Shown: in pieces, positions 38,574-46,987 of the stretch
How positions within the stretch are numbered: the first letter of the stretch is position 1
Layout: each line of letters starts with the position of its first letter
Assembly (NCBI RefSeq): GCF_002257585.1
Contig: NZ_CP022743.1
Location: 1,922,001 to 1,986,000, forward strand
Origin: Mucilaginibacter xinganensis
Lineage (GTDB): Bacteria > Bacteroidota > Bacteroidia > Sphingobacteriales > Sphingobacteriaceae
Direction: 5' to 3'
Length of the DNA: 64,000 nt
Translations under genes and position numbers: made by a program
Notes under the pieces: generated by a model
Told to the model about the DNA's origin: nothing
Seen by the model: the letters and a program-made list of their open reading frames with translations, nothing else
Database searches by the model: none

Positions 38574-39293
38574 CTAATCTAACTTATTAAATGCATCATC
38601 CATCCAGTCCTCCGATATATTTTCAAGGGCAGTTTTTAGTTCTTCGGCCCATTGTGTTGAAATATATTCAAGGTCCTTTTTTTCATATCTTTTTTCAATA
38701 ATATGAAAACTGTCTTTGCGGTAAAGCGCAACATCTATAGGAAAGTCAACATTGTTTGAACTTACCCTTGTTGAATCAAAAGATAAAAACCCGGTTTTTA
38801 GAGACAGCTTTAAACTGGAATTTTCATCAAGAATTCGGTTCAATATCGCTTTTCCATGGCCCGAATTACCAATTACGACGTAGGGGGCTCCCTGTCCCAG
38901 CTCAACCCAGTTGCCTTCGGGGTATAAAAGGAACAGCTTATGTTCCTCATCATCCGCAAGCTGCCCGCCAATAATTGTATTCAGGTCAAACTTAAAACCT
39001 GCCTTTTCAAGCGCTGCCTTATCTTCGTTGGCCACCCTTTTAACCTGTTCGCCAAAAGCGTTAACCGCCTTATATAACTTATTATATTCATTGGTTTCCA
39101 GCAATTCATTAAAATAAATAAGCGCCTTATCTCTTACAGACCGCAATCCGCTGGTCATAATAAAAAGCGAAAATTTATCCTTTTGTTCTATCGTGATTTT
39201 CTTTTTTATAGTTGTATCTGTTCCTGAAGTAATGCGCGTATCTGCAATGGCAAGTAAGCCTTCCTTAACCTTTATTCCTAAGCAATAAGTCAT
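38574..39293 (-). CDS. Anbu proteasome-type N-terminal nucleophile hydrolase
   Basis: A 239-residue member of the Anbu family of bacterial proteasome beta-subunit relatives, which assemble into open-ring or spiral particles. After Met1 the mature chain begins with Thr (TYCLGIKV), the N-terminal nucleophile, with Asp17 (AIADTR, counting from Thr1) and lysines at 29-31 in the place of the catalytic lysine. GLRSVRDKAL, NTIIGGQ, NSGHGKAILNRIL and the DVALYRKDSF strand follow the family pattern. Its neighbour is the transglutaminase gene. Proteolytic activity of Anbu has been hard to show; function is uncertain. Confidence 0.9.
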   Translation of the reverse strand: MTYCLGIKVKEGLLAIADTRITSGTDTTIKKKITIEQKDKFSLFIMTSGLRSVRDKALIYFNELLETNEYNKLYKAVNAFGEQVKRVANEDKAALEKAGFKFDLNTIIGGQLADDEEHKLFLLYPEGNWVELGQGAPYVVIGNSGHGKAILNRILDENSSLKLSLKTGFLSFDSTRVSSNNVDFPIDVALYRKDSFHIIEKRYEKKDLEYISTQWAEELKTALENISEDWMDDAFNKLD

Positions 39294-39365
39294 TTTGTAA
39301 TATATGGATGAACAATGATTTTTAAAGGGGCAAATTAGTTAAATAACAGGTATAAGCCCATGTTG

Positions 39366-40109
39366 CTATTTAAAATAATTTACTGCGGTGCCAACTACTT
39401 CTTTGATATAAAACTCCCAGCGGTACAACGGTTCGGAACTCGGGATAAACTCATCTAACGAAAAATCAGCCTTCGAAACTAAAAAATTGCATGGATAAGG
39501 GATAACCTCAGTTTTTTGTTTTTCAAAAATGCCTAATGATCTGCGCATGTGAAAAGCTGAAGTCACTAGTAAATAGGGTGGAGACAGGTGCTTTTGAGCT
39601 AACAGCACCTTTGAAAAAGCAGCGTTTTCAATTGTATTGCGGCTCTTGTCCTCAACTATTATGCAGCTGTCCGGAACTTTTAATTGCTGTAGTTGGGTTT
39701 TAACCCATGCACTTTCTCTAAAAACACCCGGCATTAAAAATCCATTTCCACCCGAAATAAGGATATGTGATACTTTGCCGGTTGTGATTAATTTCAGACC
39801 CTGGATAAACCGATCGGCTGATCCGTTAAAAAAACCGTTCCCGTTTGCATCACCGCCGGAAAATCCTCCTAAAACTATCGCACAACTATATACAGGTTTT
39901 GTTAGCGGTACGGGCTTAATATCCCAACTGTTAGCAAATCTGTTAAATAAGAATGGGTTGGAAAATATGAATAGCAACGCCGCAGAAGTTATAAAAAAAC
40001 GGCGCTTAAGCAGCGGTTTCTTTACTATCAACGCTGCAAGCAAAAAAGCGACTACCCACGTAAATGGTAAAATAAAAATCAACAGTACCTTAGAGAGAAT
40101 AAAAAACAT
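39366..40109 (-). CDS. YdcF/ElyC/SanA family (DUF218) membrane protein
   Basis: A 247-residue protein with two N-terminal membrane segments (about 5-28 and 35-52) and a DUF218 Rossmann-like domain facing the periplasm: CAIVLGGFSGGD near 83, SADRFIQGLKLI, ILISGGNGFL near 117, the ENAAFSKVLL region and LVTSAFHMRRSLGIF near 183. E. coli relatives ElyC and SanA affect peptidoglycan and envelope integrity. It precedes the Anbu gene by 72 bases on the same strand and may be in the same transcript, though no shared function is known. Confidence 0.88.
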   Translation of the reverse strand: MFFILSKVLLIFILPFTWVVAFLLAALIVKKPLLKRRFFITSAALLFIFSNPFLFNRFANSWDIKPVPLTKPVYSCAIVLGGFSGGDANGNGFFNGSADRFIQGLKLITTGKVSHILISGGNGFLMPGVFRESAWVKTQLQQLKVPDSCIIVEDKSRNTIENAAFSKVLLAQKHLSPPYLLVTSAFHMRRSLGIFEKQKTEVIPYPCNFLVSKADFSLDEFIPSSEPLYRWEFYIKEVVGTAVNYFK

Positions 40110-40233
40110 ATCACCTTAATTTGTGATAAAAATAGAGTTTTTTACTGTTGACGGATGGCATAATTATATTTCAATACAAAAGCAAACCGGGGCTGGCCCA
40201 ATTTGCTTTTATAGTAGTGGAAATGCTTTTAGA

Positions 40234-41391
40234 TTAAAACCCGGTTTCTTTTAGCTTGATATAGTCATCAAGCGTGCGGATATTGCTGAGCCCTTTCGCT
40301 TTTGTTTTTTGAATGTAGGCAACTGTTACACCATGGTCCTTAAGTTCCTGCGCCTGATCAAGCGAAAGCTCTTTAAATCCCTGTGACTGCACGCCTTTAA
40401 TAAATTCGGGGCTCACACCATGATCTTTTAGCTCCTGCGCTTTTTCCAGCGTAATGTTTTTATAGCCCATGTTTTGAATGCTGTTAATAAACTCGGGGCT
40501 TACACCATGATCCCTCAAATCCTGGGCTCTGTCAAGCGTAACGTTTTTGTAACCCATGTTTTGGAGGCTGCTGATATATTTAACGCTCACACCATGATCC
40601 CTCAAGTCCTGCGCTTTTTCAAGCGAAATACTCCCATATCCCATTTTCTTAAATTCGCCAATAAACTCGGCATTAACGCCGTGATCGCGAAGCTCCAGCG
40701 CCTGGTCAAGCGGGATTTTCTTAAAGCCTATCTGATGAACGCTATTCACAAAGCCCGCATTAACGCCATGCTCCCGCAGCTCCACTATCTTGTCTATCGG
40801 TTGGTGCCCGTAGCCCTCAGTTTTAAAAAGTTCAAAATAGTCGGCCAGTACTTTATGGTTAAGGTTTTGCTCGGCCAGGTCTTTTAGCTGGCTATTTGTA
40901 ATTTCTGCATACCCATTGGCTTTCATATAATCGAAATAACCTCTGTTGATATCAGTAAAAAAGATATCGATCATCAACTGTTTATCAAGGCCTTTATATC
41001 CGCGCGCTGCTAAATCGTTTTTGAAAGTGGTATTTTCCTCAAAGATGTAGCTGCCATGCCCGAAACCACTTTCAAAAACTCCTCTAAAAGTCATCTTTCC
41101 CGCTTCCCGGGTAAGTGTGAAAGTTCCGGTTTTTCCCACAGGCAGGGTTCCAAGTTCAGTTACAGGGAAATTTCTGCCGAAGCTCCAGTGTGCGCCATAA
41201 AACGGGATATTTACCTGGTCGCCTTTGATTACAGCATCCCATGTGCCCGGCGTGTGGTTGCTGTAAAAACCGCCGCTAATTTCATCATCCTCATCTTTTT
41301 CAGCCTTTGCCTTTTGCTGCGAGAACGAGTTGCCAGAAAATGCTGCCATTAGAACAACGACAGCTAAAAAAGTTAAAATATTTTTTTTCAT
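40234..41391 (-). CDS. Secreted 29-residue-repeat protein, soluble twin of the upstream receptor ectodomain
   Basis: A 385-residue protein with a cleavable signal peptide (LTFLAVVVLMAAFSGNSFSQ). Residues about 45-140 form a strand-rich module with GTWDAVIKGDQVNIPF, FTLTREAGKMTFRGVFESG and GHGSYIF; the same module is found at 345-460 of the M56 receptor encoded just upstream (VWFATIKNEKVNIEF, FTLKREAGSVLFNGKFEGN, GYGHYKF). About seven 29-residue repeats follow with the pattern MGYKNITLEKAQELKDHGVSP plus EFI, six of them with HGV. The gene starts 13 bases after the receptor stop, so it is the third gene of the blaI-blaR1-like operon. Family name unknown. Confidence 0.85.
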   Translation of the reverse strand: MKKNILTFLAVVVLMAAFSGNSFSQQKAKAEKDEDDEISGGFYSNHTPGTWDAVIKGDQVNIPFYGAHWSFGRNFPVTELGTLPVGKTGTFTLTREAGKMTFRGVFESGFGHGSYIFEENTTFKNDLAARGYKGLDKQLMIDIFFTDINRGYFDYMKANGYAEITNSQLKDLAEQNLNHKVLADYFELFKTEGYGHQPIDKIVELREHGVNAGFVNSVHQIGFKKIPLDQALELRDHGVNAEFIGEFKKMGYGSISLEKAQDLRDHGVSVKYISSLQNMGYKNVTLDRAQDLRDHGVSPEFINSIQNMGYKNITLEKAQELKDHGVSPEFIKGVQSQGFKELSLDQAQELKDHGVTVAYIQKTKAKGLSNIRTLDDYIKLKETGF

Positions 41392-41404
41392 GATAAGTGA
41401 GGGT

Positions 41405-43843
41405 TTAATTGCTGAAAGCTGTTTTTAGTTGTACATATTTCCTGAGGTCCTTTGAGTTAAACCCTTTACCCCTCATTTCGGTTATGTATGCCGGCGTAAC
41501 ACCGGTTGCCTTGCATGATGATAATTCGTTTATAGATACGTCTTCAAAGCCCAGTTCTTTAAATCCTTTAACAAAATCAGGCGAGATGCTTAGGGCTTTT
41601 AGCGAGCTCAGTTGGTTAACGGGGATGTTTTTATAACCAACAGCTTCAAAGCTTTTTATATAATCGCCGGTAACACCTAATGCTTTTAAGGAGCTTAGGT
41701 TATTTACTGTAAGGTTTTTATATCCCATGGCTGTAAATCCCTTAATGTATTCCGGCGTTATATCCAATGATTTCAGCGTTGATAAATTATTCACGCTTAA
41801 CTGGCCAAAGTTGAACGGCTCGTAGCTTTTTACAAATTCCGGCGTTATTCCCAATGATCTTAAGGTTGTAAGATTGTTCACACTTAGATTCTTGTAACCT
41901 ATAGCTTCAAATGATTTTACGTAATCACCGGTAATGCCCAATGCTTTTAACGAGGTAAGGTTGTTTATGGTGAGGTTAGTATAGCCCAGATCCCTCAATC
42001 CTTTAACAAATGCCGGTGTAATATTCATCGCCTTTAAACTGGTGAGCTGGTTATAGGGTATATTTTTGTAACCGATAGCTGCAAACGACCTTACAAAATC
42101 AGAATCGATATTCATGGCTTTGTAGCTCGAAATCTCGTTAGCCGACGGTAAGCTTTCTTCGCCTGTGCTTTTACCGTCCTTTGGTTTTGCTTTCTTTAAT
42201 CCGTTTATATAGTCGCCGGTAATATGCTGGGCTTTAAAACTAATGAGTTCATTAAACGAAATATTATTGTAACCCGCTTTGCGAATTTCGCTTACATAAG
42301 CGTTGTCAATATGCATGGCTTTACCTGACACCAGTTGGTTTGGGCTCAGGTCAGCAAAGCCATTTGCTTTCCACATTTTAACGTAGGGCTCATCAACCTT
42401 AAGTGCAGCCATTGAGATCAGATTGTTTTTTGAGAGATTCTTATATCCGTTCCTTTTCAGCATTGTTACGTATTCTTTTGTTACATTCACCATAAAAAAG
42501 GCAAATAAATCATCATCATTGTCCATTTCGGCAACGCCCTCCTGTTTCAAATATTCGGTAAAGGTTTTATCTACAGTAAATTTGTAGTGTCCATAACCCT
42601 CATTACCTTCAAATTTGCCATTAAATAAAACCGAACCAGCTTCTCGCTTTAAGGTAAAATCTCCTTTTTGATCCTTTGGCAAAGCGGGAAATTCACTGAG
42701 CAAAAAGCCGGAACTGTTAGACCAGTTGTGATCATCGTCATCACTTTTGAACTCAATATTTACCTTTTCGTTTTTAATAGTGGCAAACCATACGCCTGCA
42801 GACCGGTCTATATTGTAATGATTTTGCCGTAGGCTTTTTGCTTTTACTTTGGTAACCTGGCTGTATGCCACAGGGTTGTTAACAGCGCAGGCTAACACCC
42901 CCAGCAGTGGCACAAGGAAAAAGTATTTCCACATAATATGGATGTTTGATTTTTTAGCGTTCATCATAACAATGCGTTTTTTTAATAATGATTGGTTATA
43001 GTTTGTTGTAATGCCTAACGATAAATGAGGTGCAGAAACTTTCAAAAGGCTCATCTGGTAGCTTTCGCGTTCAATTTCTTTATGCCCCAGTACGGCATCA
43101 TCGGTTAAAAACTCCAGGTTGTTTTCTAGCTCGCTGCGGTAAAGCCAGGCAAATGGATTAAACCATTGCAATACCAGCACCAGTTCGGCCAGTAAAATAT
43201 CAAAGCTGTGCCCTTGCTGTATGTGAACCTTCTCGTGCAGCAGGATCTGGCTGTATGTATCCCAGTCGTACTTTTCAGGGTTTATAAATATGTTGTTGCC
43301 GAAGGAACAGGGCGCTTTATCGCCGGTAAGTTCAATAATCCTGAACTTGCCGTCTTTTATAACCGGCTTTGTATAGGCTTGATACAGCAGCACAACCAGT
43401 TGCAATAGCAGGTTTAAACCAAAGGCAACAACGCCTATCCAGTATAAATAAAACAACCATTTTGCCATTTTTTGTATAAACGGAACCTGGGGTTCGGCAA
43501 CGGATGGGGGAGGTGTAGTTTTAACAGCAACCTTTGATTTATCGGTAGGTGCCGGCACAGCTATAGATTTTACAGCTTGCAGGGCTGCTGCCGCACCTTG
43601 CGATTGCACGGCAACCGGTTGGGGTAACACAACCGGTTGGTTATATACACCCACTGGCCTTTCGCTGCTCCGTAACGCCCACTGCTGCGGTATTGGAATA
43701 AATGGAACACCGAATGATAATGCCAAACAACATACCAGCACCAGTCGGTTTAATTGATAAAAGGTTTCTCTTTGCAGCAATATCTTATAAAACAAAATAC
43801 TAACCGTTAGGAGCAATGCTACTTGCAGAATATAAGGGATCAT
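41405..43843 (-). CDS. BlaR1/MecR1-like M56 metallopeptidase receptor with 29-residue-repeat ectodomain
   Basis: An 812-residue membrane receptor. Membrane segments lie near 5-23, 33-50, 129-154 and 303-323. The gluzincin site HEKVH is at 203-207, in the cytoplasm, with ELENNLEF near 238 as third-ligand region. BlaR1 proteins have a penicillin-binding sensor after the fourth segment; here that place is taken by a strand-rich module (345-460) and about eleven repeats of 29 residues (465-800), each like GYKNLTVNNLSSLKALGVTG plus DYIKSF. The penicillin-binding SxxK sensor fold is not evident. It overlaps the blaI-like gene by four bases and is followed by its soluble twin. Confidence 0.9.
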   Translation of the reverse strand: MIPYILQVALLLTVSILFYKILLQRETFYQLNRLVLVCCLALSFGVPFIPIPQQWALRSSERPVGVYNQPVVLPQPVAVQSQGAAAALQAVKSIAVPAPTDKSKVAVKTTPPPSVAEPQVPFIQKMAKWLFYLYWIGVVAFGLNLLLQLVVLLYQAYTKPVIKDGKFRIIELTGDKAPCSFGNNIFINPEKYDWDTYSQILLHEKVHIQQGHSFDILLAELVLVLQWFNPFAWLYRSELENNLEFLTDDAVLGHKEIERESYQMSLLKVSAPHLSLGITTNYNQSLLKKRIVMMNAKKSNIHIMWKYFFLVPLLGVLACAVNNPVAYSQVTKVKAKSLRQNHYNIDRSAGVWFATIKNEKVNIEFKSDDDDHNWSNSSGFLLSEFPALPKDQKGDFTLKREAGSVLFNGKFEGNEGYGHYKFTVDKTFTEYLKQEGVAEMDNDDDLFAFFMVNVTKEYVTMLKRNGYKNLSKNNLISMAALKVDEPYVKMWKANGFADLSPNQLVSGKAMHIDNAYVSEIRKAGYNNISFNELISFKAQHITGDYINGLKKAKPKDGKSTGEESLPSANEISSYKAMNIDSDFVRSFAAIGYKNIPYNQLTSLKAMNITPAFVKGLRDLGYTNLTINNLTSLKALGITGDYVKSFEAIGYKNLSVNNLTTLRSLGITPEFVKSYEPFNFGQLSVNNLSTLKSLDITPEYIKGFTAMGYKNLTVNNLSSLKALGVTGDYIKSFEAVGYKNIPVNQLSSLKALSISPDFVKGFKELGFEDVSINELSSCKATGVTPAYITEMRGKGFNSKDLRKYVQLKTAFSN

Positions 43844-44202
43844 TTTTTTTGTGATTTTATTAGGTTTACAATTTCATTTAATTCTTCTTCAGTGATCTTT
43901 TGCTCTTTGGCAAAAAACGCAAGCATACTTGGATACGAATTATCAAAATATTGGCTCACAATATCTTTCATGGCGTGTTTTTGATAAGTGTCTTTTGATA
44001 TGACCGGGTAATAGCGAAAAATGTTGCCAATTATTTCATGTCCCAAAAATCCTTTGTCTTCCAAAATCTTAACCATGGTAGCAATTGTGTTATAATGAGG
44101 TTTCGGATCGGGCATTTCCTGGATAATCTCTTTTATAAAAGCATTTTCCAACTGCCATACGGCCTGCATTATTTGTTCTTCTCTTTTAGCCAGTTTTTGC
44201 AT
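43840..44202 (-). CDS. BlaI/MecI/CopY family repressor
   Basis: A 120-residue winged-helix repressor. The N-terminal domain shows REEQIMQAVWQLENAFIKEI and PKPHYNTIATMVKILEDKGFLGHEIIGN, the recognition helix and wing of the BlaI family; the C-terminal helices make the dimer and, in relatives, carry the site cut when the M56 receptor is activated. The stop overlaps the receptor start (ATGA). Two perfect dyads built on TACTAAT/ATTAGTA sit upstream of its start and are the likely operators, so the operon is probably self-repressed until the receptor senses its ligand. Confidence 0.95.
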   Translation of the reverse strand: MQKLAKREEQIMQAVWQLENAFIKEIIQEMPDPKPHYNTIATMVKILEDKGFLGHEIIGNIFRYYPVISKDTYQKHAMKDIVSQYFDNSYPSMLAFFAKEQKITEEELNEIVNLIKSQKK

Positions 44203-44228
44203 AACAACATTTTTTTTTCGTAAAGTTG

Positions 44229-44246
44229 ATACTAATTTATTAGTAT
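44229..44246. promoter_or_regulatory. BlaI-type operator 1
   Basis: ATACTAATTTATTAGTAT has perfect eight-base arms around a two-base centre and lies 27 bases upstream of the repressor start (44202, minus strand). Confidence 0.75.
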
Positions 44247-44257
44247 TGCAACTATTG

Positions 44258-44277
44258 AATTAGTATTTGTACTAATT
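44258..44277. promoter_or_regulatory. BlaI-type operator 2
   Basis: AATTAGTATTTGTACTAATT has perfect eight-base arms around a four-base centre. Its centre is about 30 bases, three helical turns, from the centre of operator 1, and a further half site ATAGTA follows near 44281. Confidence 0.75.
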
Positions 44278-44354
44278 GAATAGTATTTAATATTTAAATA
44301 GTTGATTATCAGCGATAAAAAATTTACAATCTGAATTTTTCACAAAAGGGGGGC

Positions 44355-44385
44355 AACCGCGGGTGTCCGTTACCGGACGGTTTTT
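44355..44385 (+). terminator. Terminator-like hairpin in the divergent spacer
   Basis: GTCCG (44365-44369) pairs with CGGAC (44374-44378), nested within AACCG/CGGTT, and five T follow. No gene on the plus strand ends just before it, so it may act as a leader attenuator of the permease gene at 44495 or insulate the divergent operons. Confidence 0.4.
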
Positions 44386-44494
44386 ATGCTATTATCGAAC
44401 ATTTGTTATTATTTAATATTTATATAAAAAGCTTATAATCAAATACTTATAAAAACGGCACAATTTTAGTCAACGGCTTAGCAAATCCTGAATT

Positions 44495-46909
44495 ATGATC
44501 AAGAATTATTTACTCATTGCCTTCAGAAACCTTAAGAAGAACAAAGCTTTCTCTTTTATAAACATCACGGGGCTGGCCATCGGGATGGCTGCCGGATTAC
44601 TGATAATTCAATACGTGGTATTTGAGTTGAGTTATGATAATTTTCATGTTAAAAAAGAAAGGGTGTTCCGTGTAGCGCAAGACAGGTATAACAACGGGAA
44701 GCTGAGCACGCAATGGGCCGCCGGTGCTTTTGCGGCAGGCAGTAAGTTTAAAGCAAATTTTCCCGAGATAGAGGACTTTGTGAAAGTAGTGGGTGCCGGG
44801 CCGGTTCTGGCTATTTACCAGGAGCAGCGCCTTAGCCTGCAAAAGGTTTATTTTAGCGGAAATTCGTTTTTTAATATTTTTAGCTACCCGCTGATCGCCG
44901 GCGACCCTAAAACAGCACTGCAGGAACCATTCTCTATAGTAATAACTGAAACCAATGCAAAAAAGCTTTTTGGTAATACAAACCCTATAGGCAAATTATT
45001 AAACTTTGGCTATGATCAGCCCGTAAAGGTAACCGGCGTTATGAAGGATTTTCCGGTTAACACACATTTTAATACGGATATATTATTGTCGTACGCCACA
45101 CTTTTAAAATTTGCCGGCCCTAAAAGCGACATCGATGATCGATGGCGCAACGATGGCTGCCTTACTTACCTGCTGCTTAAGCCGGGCGCAGACCCTAAAG
45201 CGCTCGAGGCAAAGTTCGTGCCTTATGTAAATAAAGAATATGCTCAGTTTAAAGGCAGCGGTGATGGCGCAAAATATTATCTACAGCCTTTAGAGAGCAT
45301 CCACCTCAAATCTCACCTTATGATGGAAGCCGGGCCGAATGGCGATGGTACGTCAGTATATCTGCTGGCCGGCATAGCCATATTTGTTATAGTTATTGCT
45401 TGGATAAACTACATAAATCTTGCCACCGCACGTGGTATTGGCAGGGCAAAAGAAGTTGGCGTGCGTAAAACCTTAGGGTCGGCCAGGGGGCAGTTAATTA
45501 CGCAATTTATGATGGAGGCCCTGCTGCTTAATGGGCTCGCAATTGTGCTGGCTATAGCTTTAATAATAGTTTTTTTACCCATATTTTCTACCATATCAGG
45601 CCAGTATATAAGCCTTACATTGCTCGTTGAGCCTGCCTTTTGGGCCGGCGTTTTGGGCTTGTTTGTGCTGGGCTCATTCTTTTCGGGCTTTTACCCGGCC
45701 ATGGTATTATCTGGCTTTAAGCCAGTTGAGGTAATGAAGGGTAAGCTTTCTGCCTCGCCCCGCGGCATAATGCTGCGTAAAATAATGGTGGTGTTCCAGT
45801 TTGCGGCATCCATATTTTTGCTGATTGGTTCGCTCACCGTATTTGAGCAGATCCGGTTTATGGAGCAGCAGAACCTTGGTATTAACATTAACCAAACGCT
45901 GGTTATAAAACCGCCGTTGGCCAAAGTTGATTCGTTTTACCGCAGTATGAAGGCATTTAAAAATGAAAGCCTCCGAAATTCATCAGTTAAAAGCATAACT
46001 GTATCCACATCTATACCCGGCGAACCCGTGGATTGGAACGCCGGTGGCATTAAGCTGGTGGGCACGCCTGAAAGTGAGGGTAAACAATACCGCATCATAG
46101 GCGGCGATATGGATTACCTTGGTGCATTTGGTGTGAAACTTATAGGCGGCAGGTTATTTTCGGAACAATTTAGCACAACTGACCCGCACGCAGTAGTACT
46201 TAATATAAAAGCCGCAGCACAAATGGGCTTTGATAAGCCGCTGCAGTCTATCGGTAAAAAGATTGATTTCTGGGGCGAGGTTTATACTATCATAGGTGTT
46301 GTTGACAACTACCACCAGCAATCATTACACGATGCTTATGATGCCCTTATCTTCCGCTGCATCCCTGACGTGAGGGGGCAGGTTTCGGTAAAAATAAGTA
46401 CGGCCAACCTGCCGCAAACTATCGCCGCTTTAAAAAGCAACTGGAAGGCATTTTTTCCCGGCGACCAGTTTGATTATTTCTTTCTTGATCAGCATTTTAA
46501 TGAACAGTATCATGCCGACAGGCAATTTGGGCAGGTGTTTGCTGCCTTTACAGGGATAGGTATTTTTGTTGCCTGCCTGGGCTTGTTTGGGTTGGTATCC
46601 TACACCATTGTACAGCGCACTAAAGAGATTGGCATTCGCAAGGTATTGGGCGCCTCTGTTAACGGAATCTTACAACTGCTGTATAAAGATTTTGCAAAGC
46701 TTGTTTTGGTGGCGTTTTTAGTTTCGGCCCCGCTTGGCTGGTACGCCTGTCACAAATGGCTGCAAACCTATGCCTTCCGGATAGATATCAGCTGGACGCT
46801 GTTTCTTATTCCGTTCATTATTGTGGTATTTATTGCCTTTGCTACGGTATCATACCTTAGCTTTAAGGCCGCCTTAATGAATCCTGTAAAAAGTTTAAAA
46901 ACAGAATAA
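44495..46909 (+). CDS. MacB/FtsX-type ABC transporter permease (first of three)
   Basis: An 804-residue permease with two tandem FtsX units. A first membrane segment (about 20-42) is followed by a MacB-like periplasmic domain (to about 280), three segments near 285-305, 340-365 and 385-405, a second anchor near 430-450, another periplasmic domain, and three last segments near 690-800 with the conserved IVQRTKEIGIRKVLGAS coupling helix. The first coupling helix reads GRAKEVGVRKTLGSA. No ATPase is encoded nearby, so an unlinked MacB-like ATPase must be used if it is active as a transporter. Such paralogues are numerous in Bacteroidota. Confidence 0.92.
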   Translation: MIKNYLLIAFRNLKKNKAFSFINITGLAIGMAAGLLIIQYVVFELSYDNFHVKKERVFRVAQDRYNNGKLSTQWAAGAFAAGSKFKANFPEIEDFVKVVGAGPVLAIYQEQRLSLQKVYFSGNSFFNIFSYPLIAGDPKTALQEPFSIVITETNAKKLFGNTNPIGKLLNFGYDQPVKVTGVMKDFPVNTHFNTDILLSYATLLKFAGPKSDIDDRWRNDGCLTYLLLKPGADPKALEAKFVPYVNKEYAQFKGSGDGAKYYLQPLESIHLKSHLMMEAGPNGDGTSVYLLAGIAIFVIVIAWINYINLATARGIGRAKEVGVRKTLGSARGQLITQFMMEALLLNGLAIVLAIALIIVFLPIFSTISGQYISLTLLVEPAFWAGVLGLFVLGSFFSGFYPAMVLSGFKPVEVMKGKLSASPRGIMLRKIMVVFQFAASIFLLIGSLTVFEQIRFMEQQNLGININQTLVIKPPLAKVDSFYRSMKAFKNESLRNSSVKSITVSTSIPGEPVDWNAGGIKLVGTPESEGKQYRIIGGDMDYLGAFGVKLIGGRLFSEQFSTTDPHAVVLNIKAAAQMGFDKPLQSIGKKIDFWGEVYTIIGVVDNYHQQSLHDAYDALIFRCIPDVRGQVSVKISTANLPQTIAALKSNWKAFFPGDQFDYFFLDQHFNEQYHADRQFGQVFAAFTGIGIFVACLGLFGLVSYTIVQRTKEIGIRKVLGASVNGILQLLYKDFAKLVLVAFLVSAPLGWYACHKWLQTYAFRIDISWTLFLIPFIIVVFIAFATVSYLSFKAALMNPVKSLKTE

Positions 46910-46987
46910 AAAGCACGCTATTTTTTAATTTTCCCGGAATATTTGAAATAAATAAAAAATATCCGACACTGCTAAATAACTGAACAA

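Noticed and set aside
40300..42480. Regular 87-base repeats as a CRISPR or satellite array
   Set aside because: They encode 29-residue protein repeats in frame, with diverged DNA.
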